DNA of 38,987 bases from Asaia bogorensis (GTDB lineage Bacteria > Pseudomonadota > Alphaproteobacteria > Reyranellales > Reyranellaceae): assembly GCA_945889625.1 (NCBI GenBank), contig CAMDCE010000050.1, positions 1 through 38,987 of the forward strand. Direction: 5' to 3'. The stretch's first letter is position 1, and every line of letters begins with the position of its first letter. Below the pieces are notes generated by a model. It did no database searches. It saw only the letters and a list, made by a program, of their open reading frames with translations, and had not been told where the DNA came from. The translations under genes were made by a program, and so were the position numbers. Shown here in pieces: positions 38,749-38,987 of this stretch.

Positions 38749-38987
38749 ATGCCCAAGCTCACCAAGCGATTCGTTGACGCCCTGAAGCCCGTCGAGCGCG
38801 ACACGCTCTATCGCGACGATGATCTGGCCGGCTTCGCACTGAGGGCCAAACCTTCGGGCGTGCAGACGTGGGTCGTGCAGTACCGAAATTCGGCCGGCAG
38901 GACTCGAAAGCTCGCCTTGGGGCGGGTTGGGGTGCTGACACCCGACGAAGCGCGCCAGCGGGCTCGCAAAGCCCTTGGGCGCGTGGC
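38749..38987 (+). CDS. Phage-type tyrosine integrase, N-terminal part (cut by window end)
   Basis: An ATG at 38749 with GGAGG upstream opens a frame that runs off the window after 79 codons. The start, MPKLTKRFVDALKPVERDTL, then DDDLAGFALRAKPSG and QTWVVQYRNSAGRTRKLALG, and PDEARQRARKALGRVA, is the arm-DNA-binding domain (DUF4102 type) of P4-like site-specific tyrosine recombinases. The catalytic R-H-R-Y domain would lie to the right. Such integrases sit at the edge of prophages or genomic islands, next to the attachment site. No tRNA gene is visible upstream, so the target may be at the other end or not a tRNA. Confidence 0.85.
   Translation, partial: MPKLTKRFVDALKPVERDTLYRDDDLAGFALRAKPSGVQTWVVQYRNSAGRTRKLALGRVGVLTPDEARQRARKALGRV

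Overview
The window is GC-rich, densely coding DNA from an alphaproteobacterium. The evidence is an AapJQMP-type general amino acid ABC transporter, an HWE/HisKA_2 histidine kinase, many small exported proteins, and palindromic intergenic repeats of a kind common in Hyphomicrobiales/Rhodospirillales genomes. A Bradyrhizobium- or Reyranella-like bacterium fits, but nothing here fixes the genus. I saw no rRNA, tRNA or CRISPR array.

Left part (1-9.3 kb): a LivM permease, a VOC protein, two tandem paralogous MFS carriers, a glutathione S-transferase homologue, a PA1024-type flavin quinone reductase (usually annotated nitronate monooxygenase), an L-2-hydroxyglutarate oxidase-like flavoprotein, and a pterin pair made of a PTR1/FolM-like reductase and FolB. 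Middle (9.5-21.1 kb): an overlapping three-gene unit of a DMT exporter, a WxcM/FdtA-like sugar ketoisomerase and a DegT/FdtB-like aminotransferase; two small lipoproteins; an LLM flavoprotein with an overlapping membrane protein; two OmpA-like lipoproteins that are paralogues down to their terminators, flanking a GAF-HWE kinase and a Crp-type regulator; and small envelope proteins. Right part (21.2-38.5 kb): an orphan molybdopterin large subunit; a leftward cluster of DUF1330, nitrilase-like, SnoaL-like and unknown exported proteins; rmlB directly behind aapJQMP; an M23 peptidase; an alpha-only acyl-CoA synthetase; a pirin; and an M81 peptidase with an alpha/beta hydrolase. At 38749 a phage-type tyrosine integrase begins and is cut by the window end, so an integrated element probably starts there.

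The most unusual content is between and at the edges of the genes. At least four palindromic repeat families occur. The largest (called R2 here, 7 loci) has an inner hairpin whose two arms covary from copy to copy. R2 copies also supply translation signals: a ribosome-binding site and ATG for rmlB, a ribosome-binding site for the DMT exporter, an N-terminal extension for one MFS carrier, and TAG stops for four genes. A second family (R3) supplies TAA stops for two more. Other points worth checking are a nitrilase-family protein with Ala at the catalytic Cys position, a conserved C-terminal module of unknown function in the two OmpA paralogues, and a dTDP-3-amino-sugar pathway split between 10.4-12.0 kb and rmlB at 26.4 kb.
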